Origin: Insolitispirillum peregrinum
GTDB lineage: Bacteria; Pseudomonadota; Alphaproteobacteria; Rhodospirillales; Rhodospirillaceae
Assembly (NCBI RefSeq): GCF_042665255.1
Contig: NZ_JBHTCD010000001.1
Strand: one strand, 5' to 3'
Length of the DNA stretch: 64,000 bases
The notes under the pieces: generated by a model
What the model was told of the DNA's origin: nothing
Database searches by the model: none
Seen by the model: the letters and a program-made list of their open reading frames with translations, nothing else
Made by a program: the position numbers and the translations under genes
Part shown: in pieces, positions 27,945-35,864 of the stretch
Numbering within the stretch: the first letter of the stretch is position 1
How the letters are laid out: each line of letters starts with the position of its first letter

Positions 27945-29432
27945 TCATGGGACAGTCCCGGCATGTGCGGCATCGATCAGAATAACATCCTCAGAGAAAG
28001 GGCTTGCCGCATTCTGGAGAAGAGCTGAAACGGCTTCGGGGGCATTCAGCAACAGGGCCGTCTCGGCCACCATCCCCCGCGAGGTTGCCGCAAGTTGGGC
28101 CAAACTTTCCACGGCATCCATCAGCCCCGGACGTGCTGAGGTTGTTTGAGTTTGTACAGGAGGAGAGAGAGCTTCGGCAGAGGGGCCATGGAAGAGGCGG
28201 CAGATTGGTTGGTAAATGCCGTCGTCAATATACTTATGATCCCGAAAAGAAACACCCTCTTTCTTGACATCTGCAATGTGCTCCCCCATAATTCCTTCCA
28301 ATGGAGACACTATTTCAATCAAACGATTATCATTACCATCACGATCCTCAACTGCTGCGATGACATCTCCAGCATGAACAAAATCTCCAATGTCTTTAAA
28401 CCACTCAAAAATTAGTCCGGCGTGTTTAAAAGGCAACACCCCTTCGAGAAGCGTAGAGCGACCACTAATACTGCCAGATTCATTCTTCTTTAATGGCACA
28501 ATCGCTTTTGGATTGATCACATGACGGCCATTTGTCACGTTATTATTTCCAGGCGCGGGCTGGCTAGCCCTCCGCACAAGAGCCGAAGCCAGCCGAGCCG
28601 CTGGCGGAATACCATCAACACTCTCCAACATCTCTGCAAGGCCAACAAGGGCATCGGTTGAAGGATCAGCGATCCAGCATGCAAGCGGTGTCTCGTCCTG
28701 CCATTGCCCGATCAATGCGCCGCAATGGTGCTGGACATCACCCGCAACCTTCTGCGCTTTCTCCAGTGCGCCTTCGTTGTCGCCCATGGCCAGGTCGATT
28801 CTGACTGACACCAGCGCACTGAGCAGACGCATGCGAATGGTTTCCACCCATCCCAGATCGCCGGGAGACAGCGCACCCTCGTAGTCATCGATCAAATTCT
28901 CAAACAGCCGGATGGCCTTCCGTGCTCCGGTAATGTTGCTGAAGATCATGTCACGGGCTTCAGCCGGTCCTTTGCGGTCGGCATAGGCCAGCGTGTCGAG
29001 GACAGCGCCAATCTCTGCAAAAACCATATCACGGTGACGGGCATCAATCCGCCCGCTCAGGGTTGCCAGTGCTTGCGCGACAGCATCTACCTTGCCGTCG
29101 ACCCTTGCCGTCATACCGATCAGAATGTCCAGCTTTTCGTCAATCCGGTCAATCTTGGCTTCGATGCGGTCCAGACGACGATTCAGAGCCTGAAACTGAT
29201 TGCGCATATAGGCAAAAGTCGCGATTGAGACCCCAAGGCTCAGCACCGATGTTACGGCGCTGAAAATGCCCTGGGCAGGAATGCGCCCCCGGAAGCTCTC
29301 GACCATATGGCCCCTGATCTGCCCGGTCTCCCGGTCTTTCAGCACCATGCCGTGACGGACGACACTGGGGTTGCCCTGCAGGTCGACCGGCCGACGGGCG
29401 ATGACGACATCTTGCATGGAGGTATCGAACAT
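27945..29432 (-). CDS. Membrane coiled-coil protein with a lipoyl-like barrel domain, function unknown
   Basis: I do not recognise this 495-residue protein as a whole. Visible parts are: a soluble N-terminus (1-54); one membrane helix (about 55-76); a strong coiled coil (about 77-130, LNRRLDRIEAKIDRIDEKLD); a helical domain (about 135-290); and at about 335-400 a segment resembling a biotinyl/lipoyl barrel-sandwich domain (GDFVHAGDVIAAVED, then IEIVSPLEGIMGE) that lacks the modifiable lysine. The final 90 residues are Ala-rich. Bases 28201-28500, encoding the barrel, are about 42% G+C against about 60% on either side. It is third in an operon after the LRAT-like and WYL genes (18-bp gap). Confidence 0.75.
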   Translation of the reverse strand: MFDTSMQDVVIARRPVDLQGNPSVVRHGMVLKDRETGQIRGHMVESFRGRIPAQGIFSAVTSVLSLGVSIATFAYMRNQFQALNRRLDRIEAKIDRIDEKLDILIGMTARVDGKVDAVAQALATLSGRIDARHRDMVFAEIGAVLDTLAYADRKGPAEARDMIFSNITGARKAIRLFENLIDDYEGALSPGDLGWVETIRMRLLSALVSVRIDLAMGDNEGALEKAQKVAGDVQHHCGALIGQWQDETPLACWIADPSTDALVGLAEMLESVDGIPPAARLASALVRRASQPAPGNNNVTNGRHVINPKAIVPLKKNESGSISGRSTLLEGVLPFKHAGLIFEWFKDIGDFVHAGDVIAAVEDRDGNDNRLIEIVSPLEGIMGEHIADVKKEGVSFRDHKYIDDGIYQPICRLFHGPSAEALSPPVQTQTTSARPGLMDAVESLAQLAATSRGMVAETALLLNAPEAVSALLQNAASPFSEDVILIDAAHAGTVP

Positions 29433-29450
29433 GATGGGTTTGCTCCTCTG

Positions 29451-30437
29451 TCAGAAATTGAGGGTACTGGTTGCGTCGGCAAGCAGGTGACGGTAAGCGG
29501 CCCGCAGTTCTTCTGGTGCGAGAATCCGGACCTTGCTGCCCCAGGTGAAAAGGTGCCAGGATATTTCGGTCAGGCCACTCGCGGTAAAACGGACGGTCGC
29601 CCCCCCGTCAGGGTGTGGCTCTACCACCTGTGTCGGGTGAAAACGGTGTTGGCGGAGCCGGGGCATGCCGTCCGGCTGGATGCGCAGAACGACAGTGAAC
29701 GGTTCTTCGCGGGATACGCCAAAGGCGTCGGCAATGAAATCGGCCAGAACAAAGTGTGGATCGCGCTGAAAGGACGCCCCTGCAAGCTCGATACGGTCGA
29801 TATGGGGCAAGGCGAACTTGCGCCACTTGCGGTCATCGACCCCGCGCCAGACCAGATAGCCCTTGGCTCCATACAGCAGGCCGTAAGGTTCGGCCAGATA
29901 GACACGGGCCAATTCTCCGCCGCCTTTGCGATACGTCACCCGTACCTGTTCACAGCGTAAAATAGCCAGCCGCAACGTTTCCACCACCGTTGCATCGGTG
30001 GCTGGAAGCGGGCCGGGGTTGAGGACAAAGCCCTGCGCCTCGGCCAGAGCCTCTGCATCAACGGCCACAGCCATCGCCTGGCTCTCCTCCAGCCGGGTAA
30101 CCAGCATCCGCAGGGCTGCCGCCACAGTGGGTGGGGCTCCCCGCTCCAGCGCGATGACGCCTGCGCGGGCGGCAGCCAGTTCCTCCGCCGTCACTGGCAG
30201 GATCAGCCCGCCCGACCCCGCCTGAATGCGCTTGCGAACCGTTCCAGGTTCTGGTGAGGCCAGTGTCTCGACCGTGTACCCGGCGGCCTCAATGGCGGCC
30301 AGATCACGCTCTATCGTCCGGCGGGTTACCCCATAGCGGTCGCGCAAATCCTGAATGGGCACGCCAGTCCGCGCGACAGACAGGTCTCGAATCATGCCCA
30401 AAATGCGGAGAAGTTGAATATTCCGTGCTGTTGTCAC
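29451..30437 (-). CDS. WYL domain-containing transcriptional regulator
   Basis: The 328-residue protein (from GTG 30437) has an N-terminal helix-turn-helix (VPIQDLRDRYGVTRRTIERDLAAIEAAGY) and the WYL-type ligand-binding region (RVTYRKGGG...AEPYGLLYGAKGYLVWRGVDDRKWRKFALPHIDRI). It ends with a C-terminal WCX-like extension. WYL regulators often sense nucleotides or nucleic acid ends and commonly control phage-defence or DNA-damage genes. It is the middle gene of three on the minus strand. An ATG at 30482 is also in frame but would overlap the preceding gene by 31 bp. Confidence 0.85.
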   Translation of the reverse strand: MTTARNIQLLRILGMIRDLSVARTGVPIQDLRDRYGVTRRTIERDLAAIEAAGYTVETLASPEPGTVRKRIQAGSGGLILPVTAEELAAARAGVIALERGAPPTVAAALRMLVTRLEESQAMAVAVDAEALAEAQGFVLNPGPLPATDATVVETLRLAILRCEQVRVTYRKGGGELARVYLAEPYGLLYGAKGYLVWRGVDDRKWRKFALPHIDRIELAGASFQRDPHFVLADFIADAFGVSREEPFTVVLRIQPDGMPRLRQHRFHPTQVVEPHPDGGATVRFTASGLTEISWHLFTWGSKVRILAPEELRAAYRHLLADATSTLNF

Positions 30438-30451
30438 CAGGAACTCATACC

Positions 30452-31036
30452 TTAGATGCCGGAGAAATCGGCGGGTTCCCATGTGAAAGAGCCCCCCGGA
30501 CAGAATTCAGACCGTATGGTATCTTCCAGCATCCAGAAGGCATTATCGATATTTTCGGTTTTACCGGTAATACACCCCGAAGTGAATTGATGGCAGTTAT
30601 CCATAATCATATGGTAGTCCCTGTTACTGCCCAAAAATTCTTCTGCCCGTCGAGCAACCGTTTCACTCTCATGGACATGCCACTCACTCTGGCAGGCGAT
30701 TAGAATACGTCCTTCGTATCCACCGCCATAACAAAGGAACTGTTTGGGTGAAACCGCCTGAATCAAGCCCGTGCTGTTGAGTTCGGCAATCCGTCCCTTG
30801 CCAAGATAGACGCCGCTGTGTTCCCAAAGACCCGCCAAACCTGTACACAGAATCGAACCACGCCTCGCCGATCGGGTACCAAATTTGGGGCCCCCAAAAA
30901 GCCGGTCGTCGTAGTTGATCTCGAACTGTTTCTGGTCACGAAAATAACGTTTCGTCCTGGAATCATCATCTTGCCCGATGAGTTTGGCAAAAGCCTGAAG
31001 ACAGCCCTCAAGGGGATCATCCCAAAAACTGGACAT
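30452..31036 (-). CDS. LRAT-like (NlpC/P60-superfamily) thiol enzyme
   Basis: The 194-residue protein contains a His in WEHSGVYLGKGRIAEL (His73) and a Cys in MDNCHQFTSG (Cys148), the spacing and context of the LRAT subgroup of permuted papain-like enzymes. Its relatives act as acyltransferases, phospholipases or peptidases (compare the NCEHF motif). No signal peptide or membrane segment is evident. The start at 31036 has AGGAG at 6 nt. The gene is A+T-richer (about 47% G+C) than its surroundings, a sign of horizontal transfer. It is first in the operon with the WYL regulator and the coiled-coil protein. Substrate unknown. Confidence 0.65.
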   Translation of the reverse strand: MSSFWDDPLEGCLQAFAKLIGQDDDSRTKRYFRDQKQFEINYDDRLFGGPKFGTRSARRGSILCTGLAGLWEHSGVYLGKGRIAELNSTGLIQAVSPKQFLCYGGGYEGRILIACQSEWHVHESETVARRAEEFLGSNRDYHMIMDNCHQFTSGCITGKTENIDNAFWMLEDTIRSEFCPGGSFTWEPADFSGI

Positions 31037-31265
31037 GAACATCTCCTGTGCGTCAAGGAAGAGTATGCTTGTTCAGGACGCCTGACGGATGACGGATGAC
31101 GTAACGCGTTCTGACTATTGCTGTTGACGGATTATCCAACACCATCCTTTCCCTGCGCAATCTGGATTTGTGTGGGAACAGGGTGATGCGACCTTTGCTG
31201 TCGCACCCCGGTGCTAGGCTTTGCCCATGCTCTCAATAAGGGGGGCTGATTGTCGAGGAAAGAGC

Positions 31266-31883
31266 ATGAGCACCAACGCACAACCGGGTACGTTTCAATT
31301 TACCGGTGACTATACAGCCGCCATCACCGCCATGGTGCGCGCCATGACAGAATTGTCCGGCACCATCAAGAAGCAAAATATTGAGGAGGGTCTGGTGGAG
31401 GCCGCCTGGCGCTATGGCCTCAATCCATGGGGGCTGCGGGTTGTCGCCCAGTTCCGTGACGGGGGTGACGGTTCGATCATCGTGACCGTACGCGGTGGCT
31501 TCAAGGACGCCTTTTCGACAGTGGCAGCTCCACGGGAAAAGGCTGAGGCCGTGCTGGCGCGCTTTGCTGATCTTGTCGGGCACCAAAAGCCCGCACCAGT
31601 GACGGGCGCGGCAGTCCCGCCACGTCTGGGCGATGGCAGTTCAATGCATCGAGGGAAAGTCAGGATAACCGCGGCGTTGCTCGCACTGCTTTTTGGGGGC
31701 ATTGGCGTACACCGCTTCTATTTGGGGTCTTGGGGCGTGGGCCTGCTGTATCTCGGTCTGTTGTTCGTACCCGGCGCTGGGCTGGTTTTGGCATTCATTG
31801 AAACCGTGCGTTTCTTTGTGATGTCCGAAACGGCTTTCGATGACCGCTATAACCTGAGGCACGTTGGTCCCTTTACCCTGTAA
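31266..31883 (+). CDS. TM2 domain-containing membrane protein
   Basis: The 205-residue protein has a soluble N-terminal domain (1-125) and a C-terminal TM2 module (about 131-190): a basic stretch, AALLALLFGGIGVHRFYLG, a short loop, then LVLAFIETVRFFVMS. TM2 proteins are small two-helix membrane proteins of mostly unknown function. The N-terminal part (WRYGLNPWGLRVVAQF, then IIVTVRGGFKDAF) matches nothing I recognise; it may be a small alpha/beta fold. A GAGGAAAG ribosome site precedes the ATG. It is divergent from the LRAT-like gene across 229 bp and followed by a family C repeat. Confidence 0.8.
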   Translation: MSTNAQPGTFQFTGDYTAAITAMVRAMTELSGTIKKQNIEEGLVEAAWRYGLNPWGLRVVAQFRDGGDGSIIVTVRGGFKDAFSTVAAPREKAEAVLARFADLVGHQKPAPVTGAAVPPRLGDGSSMHRGKVRITAALLALLFGGIGVHRFYLGSWGVGLLYLGLLFVPGAGLVLAFIETVRFFVMSETAFDDRYNLRHVGPFTL

Positions 31884-31912
31884 TCTCCGTCTTGCAGCAC
31901 GACAACAAGGTC

Positions 31913-31960
31913 GTGGAGCGCTGCTCCACACCTCGCCGGGGCCATCAGGCCCCGGACCCC
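31913..31960 (+). repeat. Dispersed palindromic element, family C, copy 2
   Basis: GTGGAGC/GCTCCAC hairpin (31913-31929), an ACCTCGC spacer, CCGGGGCC/GGCCCCGG hairpin (31936-31955), then ACCCC. It lies 29 bp after the TM2 gene stop, in the same transcript orientation as copies 1 and 3 relative to their upstream genes. Confidence 0.85.
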
Positions 31961-31978
31961 GTTCCTGTGGCGGGAAAC

Positions 31979-34900
31979 CTACTCCCCACCACTGGCAATC
32001 TGCGCCAACTGTTGCAGCAACTGCCTGGTACCGCTGACCCGCTTGGCCGGGTCGTCCCATTTGCGCATATAGACGATCTTGTGATCGGGGCGGACCTTGA
32101 CCAGCGCCACGTTCTGGCTGATGAAGCGCACCAGCCCGATCGGATTGGGGAAGGTGTTCTCGCGCAAGGTCAGCACACAGCCCTTGGGACCGGCATCGAC
32201 CTTTTCGATGTTGGCCGCCCGGCACAGGGCCTTGATCGCGATGATTTCCAGCAGGTTTTCGACCTCGGGCGGCAACGGGCCGAAACGGTCGATCAGCTCG
32301 ACGGTCAGGTCTTCCAGTTCGGTGGCCTCGGTCACGTCGGCAATGCGGCGGTACAGCCCCAGACGCACGCCCAGATCCTTGACGTAGGCCTCGGGGATCA
32401 GCACCGGGGTTCCCAACTGGATCTGCGGCGCCCAGTCTTCGTTCACCTCGGCCATCCCCTCGCCCGAGCGGGCGGCGGCGACGGCTTCTTCCAGCAGATG
32501 CTGGTACAGCTCGATCCCGACTTCCTTGATGTGGCCGGACTGCTCGTCGCCCAGCAGGTTCCCGGCGCCGCGAATGTCCAGATCGTGCGAGGCCAGCGAG
32601 AAGCCCGCCCCCAGCGTATCGAGCGTCTGCATCACCGTCAGGCGCTTTTCGGCGGCAGGCGTCATCTTGCGCCCCGGCGGCAGGGTCAGATAGGCATAGC
32701 TACGCTGCTTGCCGCGACCGACACGCCCGCGCAACTGGTACAACTGCCCCAGCCCGAACATGTCGGCCCGGTGGATGATGATGGTGTTGACGCGCGGCAT
32801 GTCGAGGCCGCTTTCGATGATGTTGGTGGCCAGCAGCACATCGTATTCGCCATCGGCGAAGGCGGTCATCACCTCTTCCAGCTGGGTCGGCGGCATCTGG
32901 CCGTGGGCGATCACCGTCTTGATCTCCGGCACCAGTTTGGCGAGGCGGTCGGCCACCTGATCAATGTCGGCCAGACGCGGACAGACATAGAAGCTCTGGC
33001 CGCCACGATAGCGTTCGCGCAACAGGGCCTCACGGATCACCACCCCGTCAAAGGGCAGAACGAACGTTCTGACCGCCAGTCGGTCAACCGGCGGCGTGGC
33101 AATGATCGACAGCTCGCGCACCCCGGTCAGCGCCAGTTGCAGCGTGCGCGGGATCGGCGTTGCCGACAGGGTCAGGACGTGGACATCGGCCTTCAGTTGC
33201 TTCAGCCGTTCCTTGTGTGCCACCCCGAAATGCTGTTCTTCGTCAACGATCAACAGACCCAGACGCTTGAACTTCACCGTTTTGGCCACCACCGCATGGG
33301 TGCCGACCACGATATCAATCGTGCCGTTGGCAAGGCCTTCCTTGACCTTGGTGGCATCGCGGGCGGTCACCAGACGCGACAGTTGCGCAATCTGCACCGG
33401 CAGACCGGCAAAGCGCTGGCAAAAGGCCAGATAGTGCTGGCGGGCCAGCAGGGTGGTCGGCACCACCACCGCCACCTGTTGCCCGCTCATCGCCGCCACA
33501 AAGGCCGCTCGCAGGGCCACTTCGGTCTTGCCAAAGCCGACATCGCCGCACACCAGACGATCCATCGGCTTGCCCGATGCCATATCATCCAGCGTGTCGC
33601 TGATCGCTTTTAACTGGTCTTCGGTTTCGGCATAGGGGAAGCGGGCACAGAATTCGTCATAGGCCCCCTCGGGGGTCGGCAGGACCTCGGCCTGTTTCAT
33701 GTGCCGCAGGGCGGCCACCTGAATCAGTTGCGAGGCCATGTCGCGGATGCGCTCTTTCAATTTGGCCTTGCGGGCCTGCCATGCCGGGCTGCCCAGACGG
33801 TCCAGATGCACTCCGGCGGTTTCCGAGCCAAAGCGCGACAGCACGTCGAGGTTTTCCACCGGCACATACAGCTTGTCGCCGCCGTCATAGATCAGGCGCA
33901 GGCAGTCATGCGGTGCATCGGCCACCGACAGCGTTTCCAGACCGTCATAACGGCCAATGCCGTGTTCGACATGGACCACCAGATCGCCTTCGGCCAGCGC
34001 CGAAACGTCCTGAATGAACTTGTCGGCCTTGCGCTTTTTCTTTGCCGGGCGCGCCAGCCGGTCGCCCAGAATGTCCGGCTCGGCAATCAGCGTCAGGCCC
34101 GGTGCCTCAAAGCCATGTTCGGCCCCCAGCACGATCACCGGCACCGTGCGGGCGTCGGTGTCGGTGACCTCTTGCCAGCTTTCGACCGGGGTCAGCCCCG
34201 GCAGGCCGTGGTCACGCAGCACCCCCATCAGGCGGTCGCGCAAGCCCAGCGAATAGGCTGCCAGTACGACCTTCTGGCCGCGCTGCTGCTCGGCGATCAC
34301 ATGCTGGCGCACGGCATCATAGACGTTGTCACCGGGGCGCGCCCGCACATCGGCGAAGTCGCGGCCTGACCGCCCCTCTGCCGAGAACGACCGTTCAGTG
34401 AACTCTGGCAGGGCAAAGGGCGAGAAAGCCAGCGACGGCACCGCCGCCAGCAGGCGCGGGAACTCTTCCGGTTCCATGTACAGGCGTTCGGGCGGCAACG
34501 GGTGATACACAATGCCGCCGTCTTCGATCGCCTGCCCTTCCAGCGACAGACGGGCATCAAAGTATTCGCGGATCAGCTCGATGCGGGCCTGCCATGCCTG
34601 ATCGGTCTGATGGTCCAGCGTCACCACCGCCGACGGCAGATAGGCGAACAGCGTATCAAGGCCATCATGGAACAGTGGCAACCAGTGCTCCATCCCCTGC
34701 ATCTTGCGGCGCTCGCTGACCGCTTCGTACAGCAGGTCGTTCTTGCCGACCGTCCCGAACAGCTCGCGGTACAGGGTGCGGAAGCGCGACACCGAATCCT
34801 CGTCCAGCACCACTTCGCTGACCGGCTTCAGGGTGATGCTCTTCAGCGTGCCGCTGGTCCGCTGGGTCAGCGGATCAAAGGTGCGGATGGCATCGACCTC

Positions 34901-35485
34901 ATCGCCAAAGAAGTCCAGCCGGTACGGCTCGTCACTGCCGGGGGCGAACAGGTCGATGATGCCACCACGAACGGCAAATTCACCCGGCTCCATCACCTGT
35001 TCCGCCCGCTGATAGCCGTTGCGGACCAGATAGCCCATCAACGCATCAACGTTGGCGTCCTTGCCGGCAAAAATCGGAAAGGTGCTGCGCCGGAACACCA
35101 CCGGTCGCGGGACACGCTGGGTCACCGCCGCCACCGTGGTCAAAACCAGCCGGGTCGGGCCGGTGGTCTGGCCCTTGTCACCGCGCGGCAGCGCCAGTTG
35201 CGTCAGGCAATCCACCCGCCGGGCGATCACCTGCGTCGAGGGTGACGCCCGGTCATAGGGCATGCAATCCCACGCCGGGAACTCCAGCACCTCGAGCTGC
35301 GGGGCAAAGAAGCGTACCGCTTGCGCCAGTTGATCCATCCGCACATCGTCACGACAGATATGCAGGATATCCCGCTGATGCCCGGCCATCCCCCACCGAC
35401 TGAGCAGCAGGGCATCAAGGCCTTCGGGCAGACTGGCGAGGGTGCTGCGGCCTGTCGCCGCAAACAGGGTGCTGAAGTCGCTCAC
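31979..35485 (-). CDS. mfd: Transcription-repair coupling factor
   Basis: Mfd releases RNA polymerase stalled at lesions and recruits UvrA. The 1168-residue protein has the UvrB-like N-terminal module (GMAGHQRDILHICRDD, GGIIDLFAPGSDEPYRLDFFGDEV), an RNA-polymerase-interacting domain (EGDLVVHVEHGIGRYDGLE) and a RecG-like translocase with Walker A GDVGFGKTEVALRAAF and box DEEQHFGV. The translocation motif and the C-terminal UvrA-masking domain follow. Length matches the family (about 1150). It starts with GTG at 35485, 6 bp after sdhE. Confidence 0.97.
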   Translation of the reverse strand: MSDFSTLFAATGRSTLASLPEGLDALLLSRWGMAGHQRDILHICRDDVRMDQLAQAVRFFAPQLEVLEFPAWDCMPYDRASPSTQVIARRVDCLTQLALPRGDKGQTTGPTRLVLTTVAAVTQRVPRPVVFRRSTFPIFAGKDANVDALMGYLVRNGYQRAEQVMEPGEFAVRGGIIDLFAPGSDEPYRLDFFGDEVDAIRTFDPLTQRTSGTLKSITLKPVSEVVLDEDSVSRFRTLYRELFGTVGKNDLLYEAVSERRKMQGMEHWLPLFHDGLDTLFAYLPSAVVTLDHQTDQAWQARIELIREYFDARLSLEGQAIEDGGIVYHPLPPERLYMEPEEFPRLLAAVPSLAFSPFALPEFTERSFSAEGRSGRDFADVRARPGDNVYDAVRQHVIAEQQRGQKVVLAAYSLGLRDRLMGVLRDHGLPGLTPVESWQEVTDTDARTVPVIVLGAEHGFEAPGLTLIAEPDILGDRLARPAKKKRKADKFIQDVSALAEGDLVVHVEHGIGRYDGLETLSVADAPHDCLRLIYDGGDKLYVPVENLDVLSRFGSETAGVHLDRLGSPAWQARKAKLKERIRDMASQLIQVAALRHMKQAEVLPTPEGAYDEFCARFPYAETEDQLKAISDTLDDMASGKPMDRLVCGDVGFGKTEVALRAAFVAAMSGQQVAVVVPTTLLARQHYLAFCQRFAGLPVQIAQLSRLVTARDATKVKEGLANGTIDIVVGTHAVVAKTVKFKRLGLLIVDEEQHFGVAHKERLKQLKADVHVLTLSATPIPRTLQLALTGVRELSIIATPPVDRLAVRTFVLPFDGVVIREALLRERYRGGQSFYVCPRLADIDQVADRLAKLVPEIKTVIAHGQMPPTQLEEVMTAFADGEYDVLLATNIIESGLDMPRVNTIIIHRADMFGLGQLYQLRGRVGRGKQRSYAYLTLPPGRKMTPAAEKRLTVMQTLDTLGAGFSLASHDLDIRGAGNLLGDEQSGHIKEVGIELYQHLLEEAVAAARSGEGMAEVNEDWAPQIQLGTPVLIPEAYVKDLGVRLGLYRRIADVTEATELEDLTVELIDRFGPLPPEVENLLEIIAIKALCRAANIEKVDAGPKGCVLTLRENTFPNPIGLVRFISQNVALVKVRPDHKIVYMRKWDDPAKRVSGTRQLLQQLAQIASGGE

Positions 35486-35491
35486 GCTGGT

Positions 35492-35755
35492 TTACTCGTA
35501 GGGCTTGTAGGCCAGGATCATGGTAAAGATGTCAGTATCATAGGCCGCCGGAACCGGCTTTTTGCCGATCACCCAGTCCATGATATCAACATCCAGCTCG
35601 TCCAGCAGGGCCTCCAGCCGGTCGAGCTGCTCGTCACTGAGGGTTGCGACATGCGCCGTCACAAAGCCGCCCAGCATGACATCCGCTTCTTTCATGCCAC
35701 GGTGGTTGCCCCGATACAAAATCCGCTTGCGTCGTTCATCAAGCACAGCAGTCAT
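35492..35755 (-). CDS. sdhE: Succinate dehydrogenase flavin-assembly factor SdhE
   Basis: SdhE promotes covalent FAD attachment to the succinate dehydrogenase flavoprotein. The 87-residue protein matches DUF339 proteins in length and shows the RGxxE core HRGMKEADVMLGGF together with LLDELDVDIMDWVIGKKP. The chosen ATG at 35755 has GAGGG 5 nt upstream; the longer frame would run into the divergent recG start. The sdhE-mfd pairing next to recG is common in alphaproteobacteria, without an obvious functional link. Confidence 0.9.
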   Translation of the reverse strand: MTAVLDERRKRILYRGNHRGMKEADVMLGGFVTAHVATLSDEQLDRLEALLDELDVDIMDWVIGKKPVPAAYDTDIFTMILAYKPYE

Positions 35756-35864
35756 CGCATCCCTCATCGTTACCAGCAGCGACATCCGCCGCCGGGAGTG
35801 TTCTGATAGTGCAGTGGGTGGTATAAAGCCTTCGCCTGTTATTGGAAAGAACCTGTCACCCCTC

